The notes under the pieces were generated by a model. It was not told the origin of the DNA and ran no database searches. It saw only the letters and a program-made list of their open reading frames with translations. A stretch of DNA of 6,713 nucleotides from Actinomycetota bacterium (GTDB taxonomy: Bacteria > Actinomycetota > Thermoleophilia > UBA2241): NCBI GenBank assembly GCA_003157715.1, contig PMKK01000130.1, positions 1-6,713 of the forward strand, read 5' to 3'. Positions within the stretch are counted from its first letter, which is position 1; every line of letters starts with the position of its first letter. Of this stretch, positions 1-5,886 are shown in pieces. A program made the translations under genes and the position numbers.

Positions 1-1
1 C

Positions 2-1399
2 ATCTCCGACCGCCTCTACTTCGAGCCCCTCACCTTCGAGGACGTCGCCAACATCTGCGCCAACGAGCAGCCCAAGGGCATCATCGTGCAGTTCGGCGGC
101 CAGACACCGCTGCGCATCGCCCGTCAGATCGAGGCCGCGGGCATCCCCATCCTCGGCACGCCGCAGGACGCCATCGACCTGGCCGAAGATCGCGGCCGCT
201 TCGGCACGCTGCTCGACGAGCTCGGCATCCGCTGTCCCACCTACGGGGTGGCGCGGGCTCGCGACGAAGCGCTCGACATCGGCGAGCGTATCGGCTATCC
301 GTGCCTCGTGCGGCCGTCGTATGTGCTCGGCGGGCGCGCCATGCAGATCGTCTACTCGAGCGAGGAGCTCGGTCGCTACATCGACACCGCGGTGCACGCC
401 AGCCACGATCACCCGATCCTCATCGACAAGTTCCTGGAGGATGCGATCGAGGTCGACGTCGACGCGCTCTCCGATGGCGACGAGGTCTACATCGGGGCCA
501 TCATGCAGCACGTCGAAGAGGCCGGCGTGCACTCCGGCGACTCGTCGTGCGTGCTGCCGTCGATCTCGCTCGGCGAGGGCACCCTCGAACAGGTCCGCCG
601 CCAGACGCGCGCCATGGCCAGGGCACTCGGCGTACGGGGCCTCATGAACGTCCAGTTCGCCTATCAGAGCTATGAGCTCTACGTGCTCGAGGTCAATCCC
701 CGGGCGTCGCGCACCGTGCCGTTCGTCAGCAAGGCGACCGGCGTGCAGATGGCCAAGCTTGCCACGCGCATCATCCTTGGAGCGACGCTGGCCGAGCTCG
801 ACCTGCCGTACCGCCGCGTGCCGCGCCACGTGAGCGTCAAAGAAGCGGTCATGCCGTTCAACCGCTTCCCGGGAGCCGACTACCGGCTGGGGCCCGAGAT
901 GAAGGCCACCGGCGAGGTCATGGCGGTCGCCGACACGTTCCCCCAGGCCTTCGCCAAGGCACAGGCCGCGGCCGGCGCGCCGCTGCCCACCGACGGCACG
1001 ATCTTCCTGTCGGTCTGCGACCCCGACAAGTCGGCCGCCACCATCCTGGGGCAGCGCCTGCACGGTCTCGGCTTCACCATCCTCGCCACCCGCGGCACGG
1101 CCCGCGCCCTGCAGAGCCTCGGCGTGCCCACGATCGAGGTCAACAAGGTCATAGAAGGCGCTCCCCATATCGTCGATCTGATCGAGGAGGGCAGGGTCGA
1201 CTTCGTCGTCAACACGCCGTTCGGCCGCGGAGCCCGCAGCGACGGCTACGAGATCCGCCGCGCCGCTCTCGAAAAGGGCGTGCCCTGCATCACGACGCTG
1301 GCCGGAGCGTCGGCGGCGATCTCGGCCATCGAGGCCGCGCGCCGGCCGCGAGTGACCGTGCACTGCTTGCAGGACCTGCACCGTGACGCCGATGAGTGA
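2..1399 (+). CDS. carB: Carbamoyl-phosphate synthase large subunit, C-terminal part (5' end outside window)
   Basis: CarB uses bicarbonate, two ATP and ammonia delivered by the CarA glutaminase to make carbamoyl phosphate for pyrimidine and arginine synthesis in the cytosol. The reading frame is already open at base 2, so 465 residues are present, a little under half of a usual CarB of about 1,070. The fragment starts inside the second ATP-grasp half, with the family stretch VQFGGQTPL near residues 28-36. It then shows RPSYVLGGRAM (104-114), HVEEAGVHSGDSS (170-182) and LEVNPRASRTVPF (229-241), which form the nucleotide- and metal-binding site of the carbamate kinase step. From about residue 331 to 458 is the MGS-like allosteric domain, with NKVIEG (381-386) and TTLAGA (431-436). 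The GTG at base 86 is internal valine, not a start. The stop overlaps the start of pyrK. No frameshift or missing motif is seen. The identification is secure; only the N-terminal half is unseen. Confidence 0.98.
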   Translation: MSDRLYFEPLTFEDVANICANEQPKGIIVQFGGQTPLRIARQIEAAGIPILGTPQDAIDLAEDRGRFGTLLDELGIRCPTYGVARARDEALDIGERIGYPCLVRPSYVLGGRAMQIVYSSEELGRYIDTAVHASHDHPILIDKFLEDAIEVDVDALSDGDEVYIGAIMQHVEEAGVHSGDSSCVLPSISLGEGTLEQVRRQTRAMARALGVRGLMNVQFAYQSYELYVLEVNPRASRTVPFVSKATGVQMAKLATRIILGATLAELDLPYRRVPRHVSVKEAVMPFNRFPGADYRLGPEMKATGEVMAVADTFPQAFAKAQAAAGAPLPTDGTIFLSVCDPDKSAATILGQRLHGLGFTILATRGTARALQSLGVPTIEVNKVIEGAPHIVDLIEEGRVDFVVNTPFGRGARSDGYEIRRAALEKGVPCITTLAGASAAISAIEAARRPRVTVHCLQDLHRDADE

Positions 1400-2264
1400 G
1401 GGGCCTTCGCGCGCCATGCCGCTACCGCCGGCAGAGCAGACCTGTGCCACGGCCACGAGCGGCCGCTACCGCGTCATCGAACGCCGCGCGTTCGGACCCT
1501 ACGCGCTCCTCACGCTGCTGGCCCCCGACATCGCCGCCGTCGCCGCCCCGGGCCAGTTCGTGATGGTGGCGCTGCCCGGCACGCAGTTCCGCCTGCGCCG
1601 CCCGCTGTCGCTGCACTCCGTCGACGGGGAGCGGGTGCGGCTGCTGATCGAACCGCGGGGCGAGGGCACCAGGGAGCTCGCCGAGCTCGGCATCGCCGAC
1701 TCGCTCGCGGTCGCCGGCCCGCTGGGCCGCGGTTTTCCCCTCGACGACGTGCGCGCCGCGTTGCTCGTCGGTGGCGGCATCGGCACGGCGCCGTTCCAGT
1801 TCGTCGCCGACGTCCTGCACGCCCGCGGGGTGCCGGTGACCGCGACCTTCGGCTTTCGCGACGCAAGCCAGGCGCGTCTGGCCGGGGCTTTCGAGATCGA
1901 CGACCTCTGGGTGGCGACCGACGACGGCTCCGTCGGCCGGCACGGCACGGCCGTCGAGCTCGCCCGCGAAGTAGGCGCCGGACCACAGGCCAGCGTGCTC
2001 GCCTGTGGCCCGGCGCCCCTCCTTGCCGCGGTGCGCGCCTGGGCGAGTGCCGCCGGCCTGCCGGGCTATGCCTCCCTCGAGGCGCACATGGCCTGCGGCA
2101 GCGGGGCCTGTCACGGCTGCGTCGTGGCGACCCGCGAGGGCTACCTGCGGGTCTGCGTCGACGGCCCGGTGTTCGCTCTCGACCTTCTCGAGGACGACGC
2201 CGGCGGGCCGCGAAGCGACGCCGACCAGACCGTGGGCGGCGCCGAACCGCGAGCCGCGCGATGA
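1383..2264 (+). CDS. pyrK: Dihydroorotate dehydrogenase B electron-transfer subunit (FAD/2Fe-2S)
   Basis: PyrK pairs with class 1B PyrD and passes electrons from dihydroorotate through FAD and a 2Fe-2S cluster to NAD+. The 293-residue protein has a ferredoxin-reductase-like FAD domain with RRPLS at 72-76, an NAD-binding domain with the glycine loop GGGIGTAP at 130-137, and the C-terminal cluster motif with cysteines 238, 243, 246 and 258 (C-x4-C-x2-C-x11-C), followed by VDGPVF. It is somewhat longer than most PyrK proteins (about 255-265) because of a polar N-terminal extension of about 25 residues and a charged tail after residue 272. The start is uncertain. GTG at 1383 has AGGA at 1371-1374 with an 8-base spacer, so I prefer it; ATG at 1392 and ATG at 1416 are in the same frame. 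With the chosen start it overlaps carB by 17 bases, and its stop overlaps the pyrD start, so coupled translation is likely. Confidence 0.96.
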   Translation: MTPMSEGPSRAMPLPPAEQTCATATSGRYRVIERRAFGPYALLTLLAPDIAAVAAPGQFVMVALPGTQFRLRRPLSLHSVDGERVRLLIEPRGEGTRELAELGIADSLAVAGPLGRGFPLDDVRAALLVGGGIGTAPFQFVADVLHARGVPVTATFGFRDASQARLAGAFEIDDLWVATDDGSVGRHGTAVELAREVGAGPQASVLACGPAPLLAAVRAWASAAGLPGYASLEAHMACGSGACHGCVVATREGYLRVCVDGPVFALDLLEDDAGGPRSDADQTVGGAEPRAAR

Positions 2265-3244
2265 CGCCCTCCGGCTCGCCGGCGCAGCCCGGCGGACGGG
2301 CGCCCGACCTCGCCGTCACGCTGGCCGGGTTGCGGCTCGAACACCCCGTCCTGAACGCCTCGGGAACCTTCGACGCGCTCGAGATCGCCCGCCGCTACGG
2401 TCCCGGGGCGCTGGCGCCCTTCCCTTTCAGCGTCTACGTGCCCAAGACGGTCACGCTGGAGCCGCGCGACGGCAACCCCCCGCCGCGCCTCACCGAGACG
2501 GCCGCCGGCATGATCAACGCCGTCGGCCTGCAGAACCCCGGCATCGACGCCTACCTCGACGCCCTGCCGTCGCTGAGGGTCGTGCCCGTGCCGGTGCTCG
2601 TGAACATCGGCGGGCGGCGGCCCGCTGACTATCTCGATGTCCTGCGACGTGTCGAAGAGCGTCTCGCCAGCGGCGTCGCCGGTCTGCCGCGGGTCGCCGG
2701 CTACGAGCTGAACGTGTCGTGTCCCAACGTGGGGAGGGGGGGACTCGCGATCGGCACCGAGCCCGGCGAGACGGAGAGGCTCACCGCCGCCGCCCGCGCC
2801 CTCACGAAGCGGCTGGTGATCGTCAAGCTGACGCCGAACGTCACCGACGTCGTGGCTGTCGCGCGGGCGGCGGCCGACGCGGGCGCCGACGCCCTGTCGC
2901 TCGTGAACACCGTGCGGGCACTGGTGCTCGACCCACGCACGCTCACGCCCTTTCTGGGCAACCGCACCGGCGGCCTGAGCGGCCCGGCGATCAAGCCGGT
3001 GGCCCTGCGTATGGTGTGGGAGGTGGCCGGCGCTCTGGACACGCCCATCATCGGCATGGGCGGCATCGCCTGCGGCCGCGACGTGCTCGAGTTCGTTGCC
3101 TGCGGAGCGACCGCCGTGGCCGTCGGGGCGGCGAACTTCGGCGGATCCGACGTGCCCCGGCGGATCGTCGCCGAGCTGCGCGCAGAGCTGGCCGGCCGCG
3201 GCCTGCCCGACCTGGCCGCGGTGCGCGGCCGGGCGCTGGTCTGA
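2261..3244 (+). CDS. pyrD: Dihydroorotate dehydrogenase, class 1B catalytic subunit
   Basis: PyrD oxidises dihydroorotate to orotate, the fourth step of UMP synthesis, using FMN in a TIM barrel. The 327-residue product has the expected motifs in order: NASGTF (32-37), PKTVTLEPRDGNPPPR (61-76) with the FMN-contacting Lys62, NAVGLQNPG (86-94), NVSCPN (151-156), VKLTPNV (188-194), VNT (215-217), GGLSGPAIKP (237-246) and GMGGI (265-269). Cys154 in NVSCPN is the catalytic base of class 1 enzymes; class 2 membrane enzymes have serine there. Together with the adjacent pyrK this makes it the NAD-linked heterotetrameric class 1B form, which is soluble. The ATG start shares the ATGA overlap with the pyrK stop, which fixes the start well and implies coupled translation. 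The N-terminal 15 residues are a proline- and glycine-rich polar leader outside the conserved fold. No pyrF follows, although it often does in this operon type. Confidence 0.97.
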   Translation: MTPSGSPAQPGGRAPDLAVTLAGLRLEHPVLNASGTFDALEIARRYGPGALAPFPFSVYVPKTVTLEPRDGNPPPRLTETAAGMINAVGLQNPGIDAYLDALPSLRVVPVPVLVNIGGRRPADYLDVLRRVEERLASGVAGLPRVAGYELNVSCPNVGRGGLAIGTEPGETERLTAAARALTKRLVIVKLTPNVTDVVAVARAAADAGADALSLVNTVRALVLDPRTLTPFLGNRTGGLSGPAIKPVALRMVWEVAGALDTPIIGMGGIACGRDVLEFVACGATAVAVGAANFGGSDVPRRIVAELRAELAGRGLPDLAAVRGRALV

Positions 3245-3369
3245 GGTCCTAGTTTCGTAGTCGATCAGCGGGCTTCTTGCGCGGACCGACGAAGTCGCAG
3301 CAAGTGTCGCCCTTTTCGACAGCGCCGCCGGCTTGAACCGCCCGGCCGCGTTCCTTATACTTCCACTCG
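3245..3369. other. Intergenic gap between pyrD and mihF
   Basis: This 125-base gap separates the pyrimidine genes from the mihF-gmk-rpoZ-coaBC unit. No open frame in it resembles a gene. Two weak inverted repeats are visible: a 6-bp stem of GGCTTC with GAAGTC (one G-T pair), and TGTCG at 3305-3309 with CGACA at 3317-3321 around a loop containing four T residues. Neither has the stem strength or T-tract of a convincing intrinsic terminator. Its 3' end carries the promoter described separately. Confidence 0.7.
3333..3361 (+). promoter_or_regulatory. Sigma70-like promoter for mihF, probably leaderless
   Basis: TTGAAC at 3333-3338 matches the first four bases of the -35 consensus. TATACT at 3356-3361 matches the -10 consensus at five of six positions. 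The spacer is 17 bases, the optimum. The -10 box is an A/T-rich island in very GC-rich DNA. A start of transcription about seven bases after the last T of the -10 box falls near 3368, just before or at the mihF ATG at 3370. No Shine-Dalgarno sequence lies between the -10 box and the ATG, which agrees with a leaderless mRNA. The placement is inferred from sequence alone. Confidence 0.7.
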
Positions 3370-3702
3370 ATGCAGCCTCCCACCAAGCAACTGAACGTCG
3401 CTCCCGAGCGCTCCCTCGACCAGCGCATGGACGCGCTGCAGCGCGCCAACCACGTGCGCAGCCAGCGCGCCAGGCTCAAGGTGGGCCTCAAGCGCGGCGA
3501 GGTCACTGTCGCGTCGGTGCTGCGCGAGCCGCCGGAGTTCCTGCTCACCGCCAAGGTGGTCGACCTGCTCATGGCGGCTCCCAAGTGCGGTCGCGTCAAG
3601 TCGGCTCGCATCATGGAACAGTGCCGCGTCAGCCCGAGCAAGACCGTCGGCGGACTCTCCGACCGCCAGCGCTCCGAGCTGCTGGGCTTCTTCGGGGGCT
3701 GA
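3370..3702 (+). CDS. mihF: Actinobacterial-type integration host factor (mIHF), nucleoid-associated DNA-binding protein
   Basis: mIHF is a small DNA-binding protein of Actinomycetota, unrelated to the IhfA/IhfB heterodimer of Proteobacteria. It shapes the nucleoid and was first described as a host factor for mycobacteriophage L5 integration. The 110-residue product has the family layout: an N-terminal helix rich in Arg and Lys (about 21-42, including RARLKVGLKRGE), a middle segment LLTAKVVDLLMAAPKCGRVK (58-77), and a helix-two-turn-helix-like C-terminal part with SARIMEQCRVSPSK (78-91) and GGLSDRQRSELLGFF (94-108). The lysine- and glycine-containing turn PKCGRVK and the C-terminal DRQR are the most recognisable features. 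Length fits the roughly 105-residue mycobacterial protein. The ATG at 3370 is chosen because a good promoter ends 8 bases upstream and no ribosome binding site is present; ATG at 3427 is an alternative but would cut into the N-terminal helix. gmk follows without a gap. Confidence 0.93.
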   Translation: MQPPTKQLNVAPERSLDQRMDALQRANHVRSQRARLKVGLKRGEVTVASVLREPPEFLLTAKVVDLLMAAPKCGRVKSARIMEQCRVSPSKTVGGLSDRQRSELLGFFGG

Positions 3703-3719
3703 TCATCCCGTCGGTCTTC

Positions 3720-4283
3720 GTGGTCTCCGGCCCGTCGGGTGCCGGCAAGGGGACCGTCATCAGTTTGGCGCGCGAGTCGCTGCCGAACGTCGTCACGTCA
3801 GTGTCGGCGACCACGAGAGCGCCACGGCCGGGCGAGCTCGATGGCTCGCACTACCACTTCCTTTCGCCCGCCGACTTTCGGCGCGCCGTCGCGGCAGGGG
3901 ATTTCCTGGAATGGGTAGACTACGGGGGTAACCTGTACGGTACGCCGCGCGCCGACGTAGAAGCGAAGCTCGCGCGGGGCTATGATGTGATCCTCGAGAT
4001 CGAGTTGCAGGGGGCGCGCGCCATTCGCCGGTCGATGCCCGCGGCGACGCTGATCTTCGTGGCGCCGCCGTCGGTCGACGAACTCGCCCGGCGGTTGCAT
4101 GGTCGGGCGACCGACACACCCGGGGCGATCGTCCGTCGGCTCGAGATCGCGAAGGCCGAACTCGCCGCCGAGCACGAGTTCGACGAGGTCATCGTCAACG
4201 ACGAACCGGAACGGGCGGCTGCCGAACTGATCGCCATCATGGCGCGGCGTCGCACCGCAGAGACACGACACAAAGGAGACTAG
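3720..4283 (+). CDS. gmk: Guanylate kinase (start codon uncertain)
   Basis: Gmk phosphorylates GMP to GDP with ATP and is essential for GTP and dGTP supply. Counting from GTG at 3720, the 187-residue protein has the P-loop GPSGAGKGT (4-12), the GMP-binding stretch SVSATTRAPRPGE (27-39), Glu64 in FLEW, YGTPR (73-77) and ILEIELQGAR (91-100), followed by the lid region with its arginines (RRLHGR) and a C-terminal IVNDEPERA. The start is doubtful. GTG at 3720 is the nearest standard start, but it removes most of the first beta strand: the in-frame codons from 3702 read IIPSVF and join to VVSG, a normal family N-terminus. CTG at 3699 (overlapping the mihF TGA as CTGA) or ATC at 3702 or 3705 would give the full strand, with a G-run at 3694-3698 just upstream. 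GTG at 3621 and 3585 lie deep within mihF and encode nothing like Gmk. The 3' stop overlaps rpoZ by one base. Confidence 0.95.
   Translation: MVSGPSGAGKGTVISLARESLPNVVTSVSATTRAPRPGELDGSHYHFLSPADFRRAVAAGDFLEWVDYGGNLYGTPRADVEAKLARGYDVILEIELQGARAIRRSMPAATLIFVAPPSVDELARRLHGRATDTPGAIVRRLEIAKAELAAEHEFDEVIVNDEPERAAAELIAIMARRRTAETRHKGD
4272..4278 (+). promoter_or_regulatory. Ribosome binding site for rpoZ inside the end of gmk
   Basis: AAAGGAG lies within the last codons of gmk, four bases before the GTG start of rpoZ. It is a clear Shine-Dalgarno core and supports the GTG at 4283, which shares its G with the gmk TAG stop. Translational coupling is likely. Confidence 0.75.
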
Positions 4284-4516
4284 TGGACCGTCCTCGCATC
4301 GACGAGCTGCTGCCCCACGCGGGCAACTCGCGGTATTCGCTGACCGTCATCGCCGCCAAACGCGCGCGGCAGATCAACAACTACTACAACTCGCTCGGCG
4401 AGGGCCTGTTCGACGAGTTCCCGCCGCCGCTCGTGACCTCGCGCAGCAAGAACCTCCTGACGATCGCCTTCGAAGAGATCGCCGAGGGCAAGATCCACTT
4501 CTCCAGCAAGGGCTAA
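4283..4516 (+). CDS. rpoZ: DNA-directed RNA polymerase omega subunit
   Basis: Omega is the smallest subunit of bacterial RNA polymerase. It wraps the C-terminal tail of beta-prime and helps core assembly; in some bacteria it contributes to a ppGpp site. The 77-residue protein begins with the family opening RPRIDELLPHAGNSRYSLTV and then has the signature AAKRARQINNYYN (24-36), which contacts beta-prime. It continues with GEGLFDEFPPPLV and SKNLLTIAFEEIAEGKI (55-71), the usual C-terminal helix of actinobacterial omega. Length is normal for the phylum. The GTG start overlaps the gmk stop (TAGTG) and has AAAGGAG just upstream, so the start is well supported. coaBC begins 13 bases after the stop. 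Nothing unusual is seen in the protein. Confidence 0.97.
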   Translation: MDRPRIDELLPHAGNSRYSLTVIAAKRARQINNYYNSLGEGLFDEFPPPLVTSRSKNLLTIAFEEIAEGKIHFSSKG

Positions 4517-4529
4517 GGGGACGGGCCGG

Positions 4530-5750
4530 GTGGGCACGACGGCAGGAGAGATCCACCCGCCGCAGCGCCACGTGCTGGTCGGCGTGAGCGGCGGCATCGC
4601 GATCTACAAGGCCGTCGAGCTCGTGCGCCTGCTCACCAAAGAGGGCTACAGCCCGACGGTGGTCACGACGGCGGCCGCCAAGCGTTTCGTCATGCCCCTC
4701 ACGTTTGCCGCCGTGGCTCGTGCCGGGGTGCTCGACGACGAGAGCTCGTGGCAACCCTCGGGCGGCTGGTTCGAACACATCGAGGCTGCCCGCCGCGCCG
4801 ACGTCATGGTCGTGGCGCCGGCCACGGCCAACACGGTCGGCAAGCTCGCCAACGGCCTTGCCGACAACCTCCTCTCGGCCATCTACCTGGCCTTTCGCGG
4901 CCCGGTGATCGTGGCGCCCAGCGCGAACTGGGCGATGTACGAGCACGAGGCCACCCAGCACAACCTCGAGATCCTGGCCGGCCGCGGTGTCGACGTACTG
5001 CCGACCGGCATCGGCGACCTCGCCTGCGGCGAGGAAGGCGCCGGCCGTATGGCCTCGCCCGAGGTCATCATGGCGGCCGTACGACGGGCGTTCGCCGGGC
5101 TCGCGCAGGGCGCGCTGGCCGGACGCAAGATCGTGGTCACGGCCGGGGGCACCCGCGAAGCCATCGACGCCGTGCGCTACATCGGCAATCGCTCCAGCGG
5201 CAAGATGGGTCGGGCGGTCGCCGACGAAGCCTATCTGCGGGGCGCCGACGTCGTGCTCATCACGACGCGCGAGGGCGAGGAGACGGCCTACCGCCGGGTC
5301 GCCGTCGAGAGCGCGGCCGAGATGGCCGCGGCGGTGGCTCGCGAATCGGCCGACGCCGGCGTGCTCGTCATGGCGGCGGCCGTCGCCGACTACCGGCCGC
5401 ACGAGGTCAGCGAGGGCAAGCTGGAGCGCGCCGCCGCGCCCGAGCTTACCCTGCGGCTGGTGCCGACGGTCGACATCCTCGCGCAGACCAGGCGCCCCGG
5501 CCTGGTGCGCGTCGGCTTCGCCGCCGAGGCGGGTCCACGCATCGACAGGGCGCGGGCCAAGAAGGCCGCCAAGGGCGTCGATCTTCTGGTCTTCAACGAC
5601 ATCCTCGCCGCGGGCATCGGGATCGGCTCCGACGAGAACGAGATCACCATCCTGACCGCGGCTCACGAGGTGCACGTGCCGCGCACCAGCAAGACGGCGT
5701 GCGCGCGGGCCATCCTCGACGAGGTCGAGAAAGTCCTTACCGGCGGGTGA
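4530..5750 (+). CDS. coaBC: Bifunctional phosphopantothenoylcysteine decarboxylase / phosphopantothenate-cysteine ligase
   Basis: CoaBC performs two steps of coenzyme A synthesis: the CoaB half joins 4'-phosphopantothenate to cysteine using CTP, and the FMN-dependent CoaC half decarboxylates the product to 4'-phosphopantetheine. The 406-residue length is normal. CoaC (about 13-190) shows VGVSGGIAIYKA (17-28), the active-site His83 in FEHIE, APATANTVGKLANGLADN (96-113), a variant PxMN motif PSANWAMY (130-137), and Cys166 in ACGEEGAGRM, the active-site cysteine. CoaB (about 198-404) shows VTAGGTREAIDAVRYIGN (203-220), RSSGKMG (221-227), AAAVADYRP (282-290), VGFAAE (328-333) and SDENEITIL (367-375). 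Two usually conserved prolines in the TREPIDPVR-type motif are alanines here, and the Met of PxMN is Ala. The GTG start is backed by AAGGGG at 4515-4520 with a 9-base spacer. It is probably the last gene of the mihF unit, as a GC hairpin follows. Confidence 0.97.
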   Translation: MGTTAGEIHPPQRHVLVGVSGGIAIYKAVELVRLLTKEGYSPTVVTTAAAKRFVMPLTFAAVARAGVLDDESSWQPSGGWFEHIEAARRADVMVVAPATANTVGKLANGLADNLLSAIYLAFRGPVIVAPSANWAMYEHEATQHNLEILAGRGVDVLPTGIGDLACGEEGAGRMASPEVIMAAVRRAFAGLAQGALAGRKIVVTAGGTREAIDAVRYIGNRSSGKMGRAVADEAYLRGADVVLITTREGEETAYRRVAVESAAEMAAAVARESADAGVLVMAAAVADYRPHEVSEGKLERAAAPELTLRLVPTVDILAQTRRPGLVRVGFAAEAGPRIDRARAKKAAKGVDLLVFNDILAAGIGIGSDENEITILTAAHEVHVPRTSKTACARAILDEVEKVLTGG

Positions 5751-5759
5751 GTCGCTTGC

Positions 5760-5788
5760 CTGCCGCGGCGCCGGATCGGCGCCGGCAG
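5760..5788 (+). terminator. GC-rich hairpin after coaBC, candidate terminator without T-tract
   Basis: The arm CTGCCGCGGCGCC (5760-5772) pairs with GGCGCCGGCAG (5778-5788) across a 5-base loop GGATC. This makes 11 G/C-rich pairs with a two-base bulge in the 5' arm. It begins 10 bases after the coaBC stop, where a terminator is expected. No run of T follows, so it is not a classical intrinsic terminator; it may pause polymerase, act with Rho, or protect the mRNA 3' end. The palindrome is visible directly; the role is inferred. Confidence 0.55.
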
Positions 5789-5872
5789 TCCGAGCACGCC
5801 GGCCGGTCGCGTTCTCTTGGCGGCCGCGTGGGCGTGACGGCAGAGTCACCACTTGTCGCAGCCGTTCAGACC

Positions 5873-5878
5873 AGGAGG
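5873..5878 (+). promoter_or_regulatory. Consensus ribosome binding site deciding the HD gene start
   Basis: AGGAGG is a full consensus Shine-Dalgarno core. It is 8 bases from ATG at 5887 but only 2 bases from the in-frame GTG at 5881, so ATG 5887 is the better start. No convincing -35/-10 pair was found in the 136-base gap upstream (5751-5886). Confidence 0.8.
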
Positions 5879-5886
5879 TCGTGCGC

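Noticed and set aside
86..88. GTG at 86 as the start of a shorter carB-like gene
   Set aside because: The frame is open and encodes typical CarB sequence from base 2 onward, and this GTG encodes an internal valine of the conserved VQFGGQTPL stretch.
1422..2319. Overlapping minus-strand open frames opposite pyrK
   Set aside because: Their translations are arginine-, proline- and alanine-rich low-complexity sequences typical of shadow frames, and pyrK on the + strand has a complete set of cofactor motifs.
3268..3321. Possible intrinsic terminator after pyrD
   Set aside because: The two inverted repeats here have stems of only 5-6 bp, one with a G-T pair, and the four T residues lie inside a loop rather than after a stem.
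3249..3641. A 130-codon minus-strand frame covering the pyrD-mihF gap and part of mihF
   Set aside because: It overlaps the well-supported mihF gene and promoter, and has no recognisable domain.
3333..3719. A 5' extension of the gmk frame running across the whole of mihF
   Set aside because: The extension is out of frame with mihF and reads as Arg/Ala/Gln-rich shadow sequence with no resemblance to guanylate kinase; only the last six or so codons look like real Gmk sequence.
5751..5886. Promoter for the HD gene in the coaBC-HD gap
   Set aside because: TTG triplets occur (for example near 5818 and 5853), but none has a recognisable -10 box at 16-18 bases, so no promoter is called.
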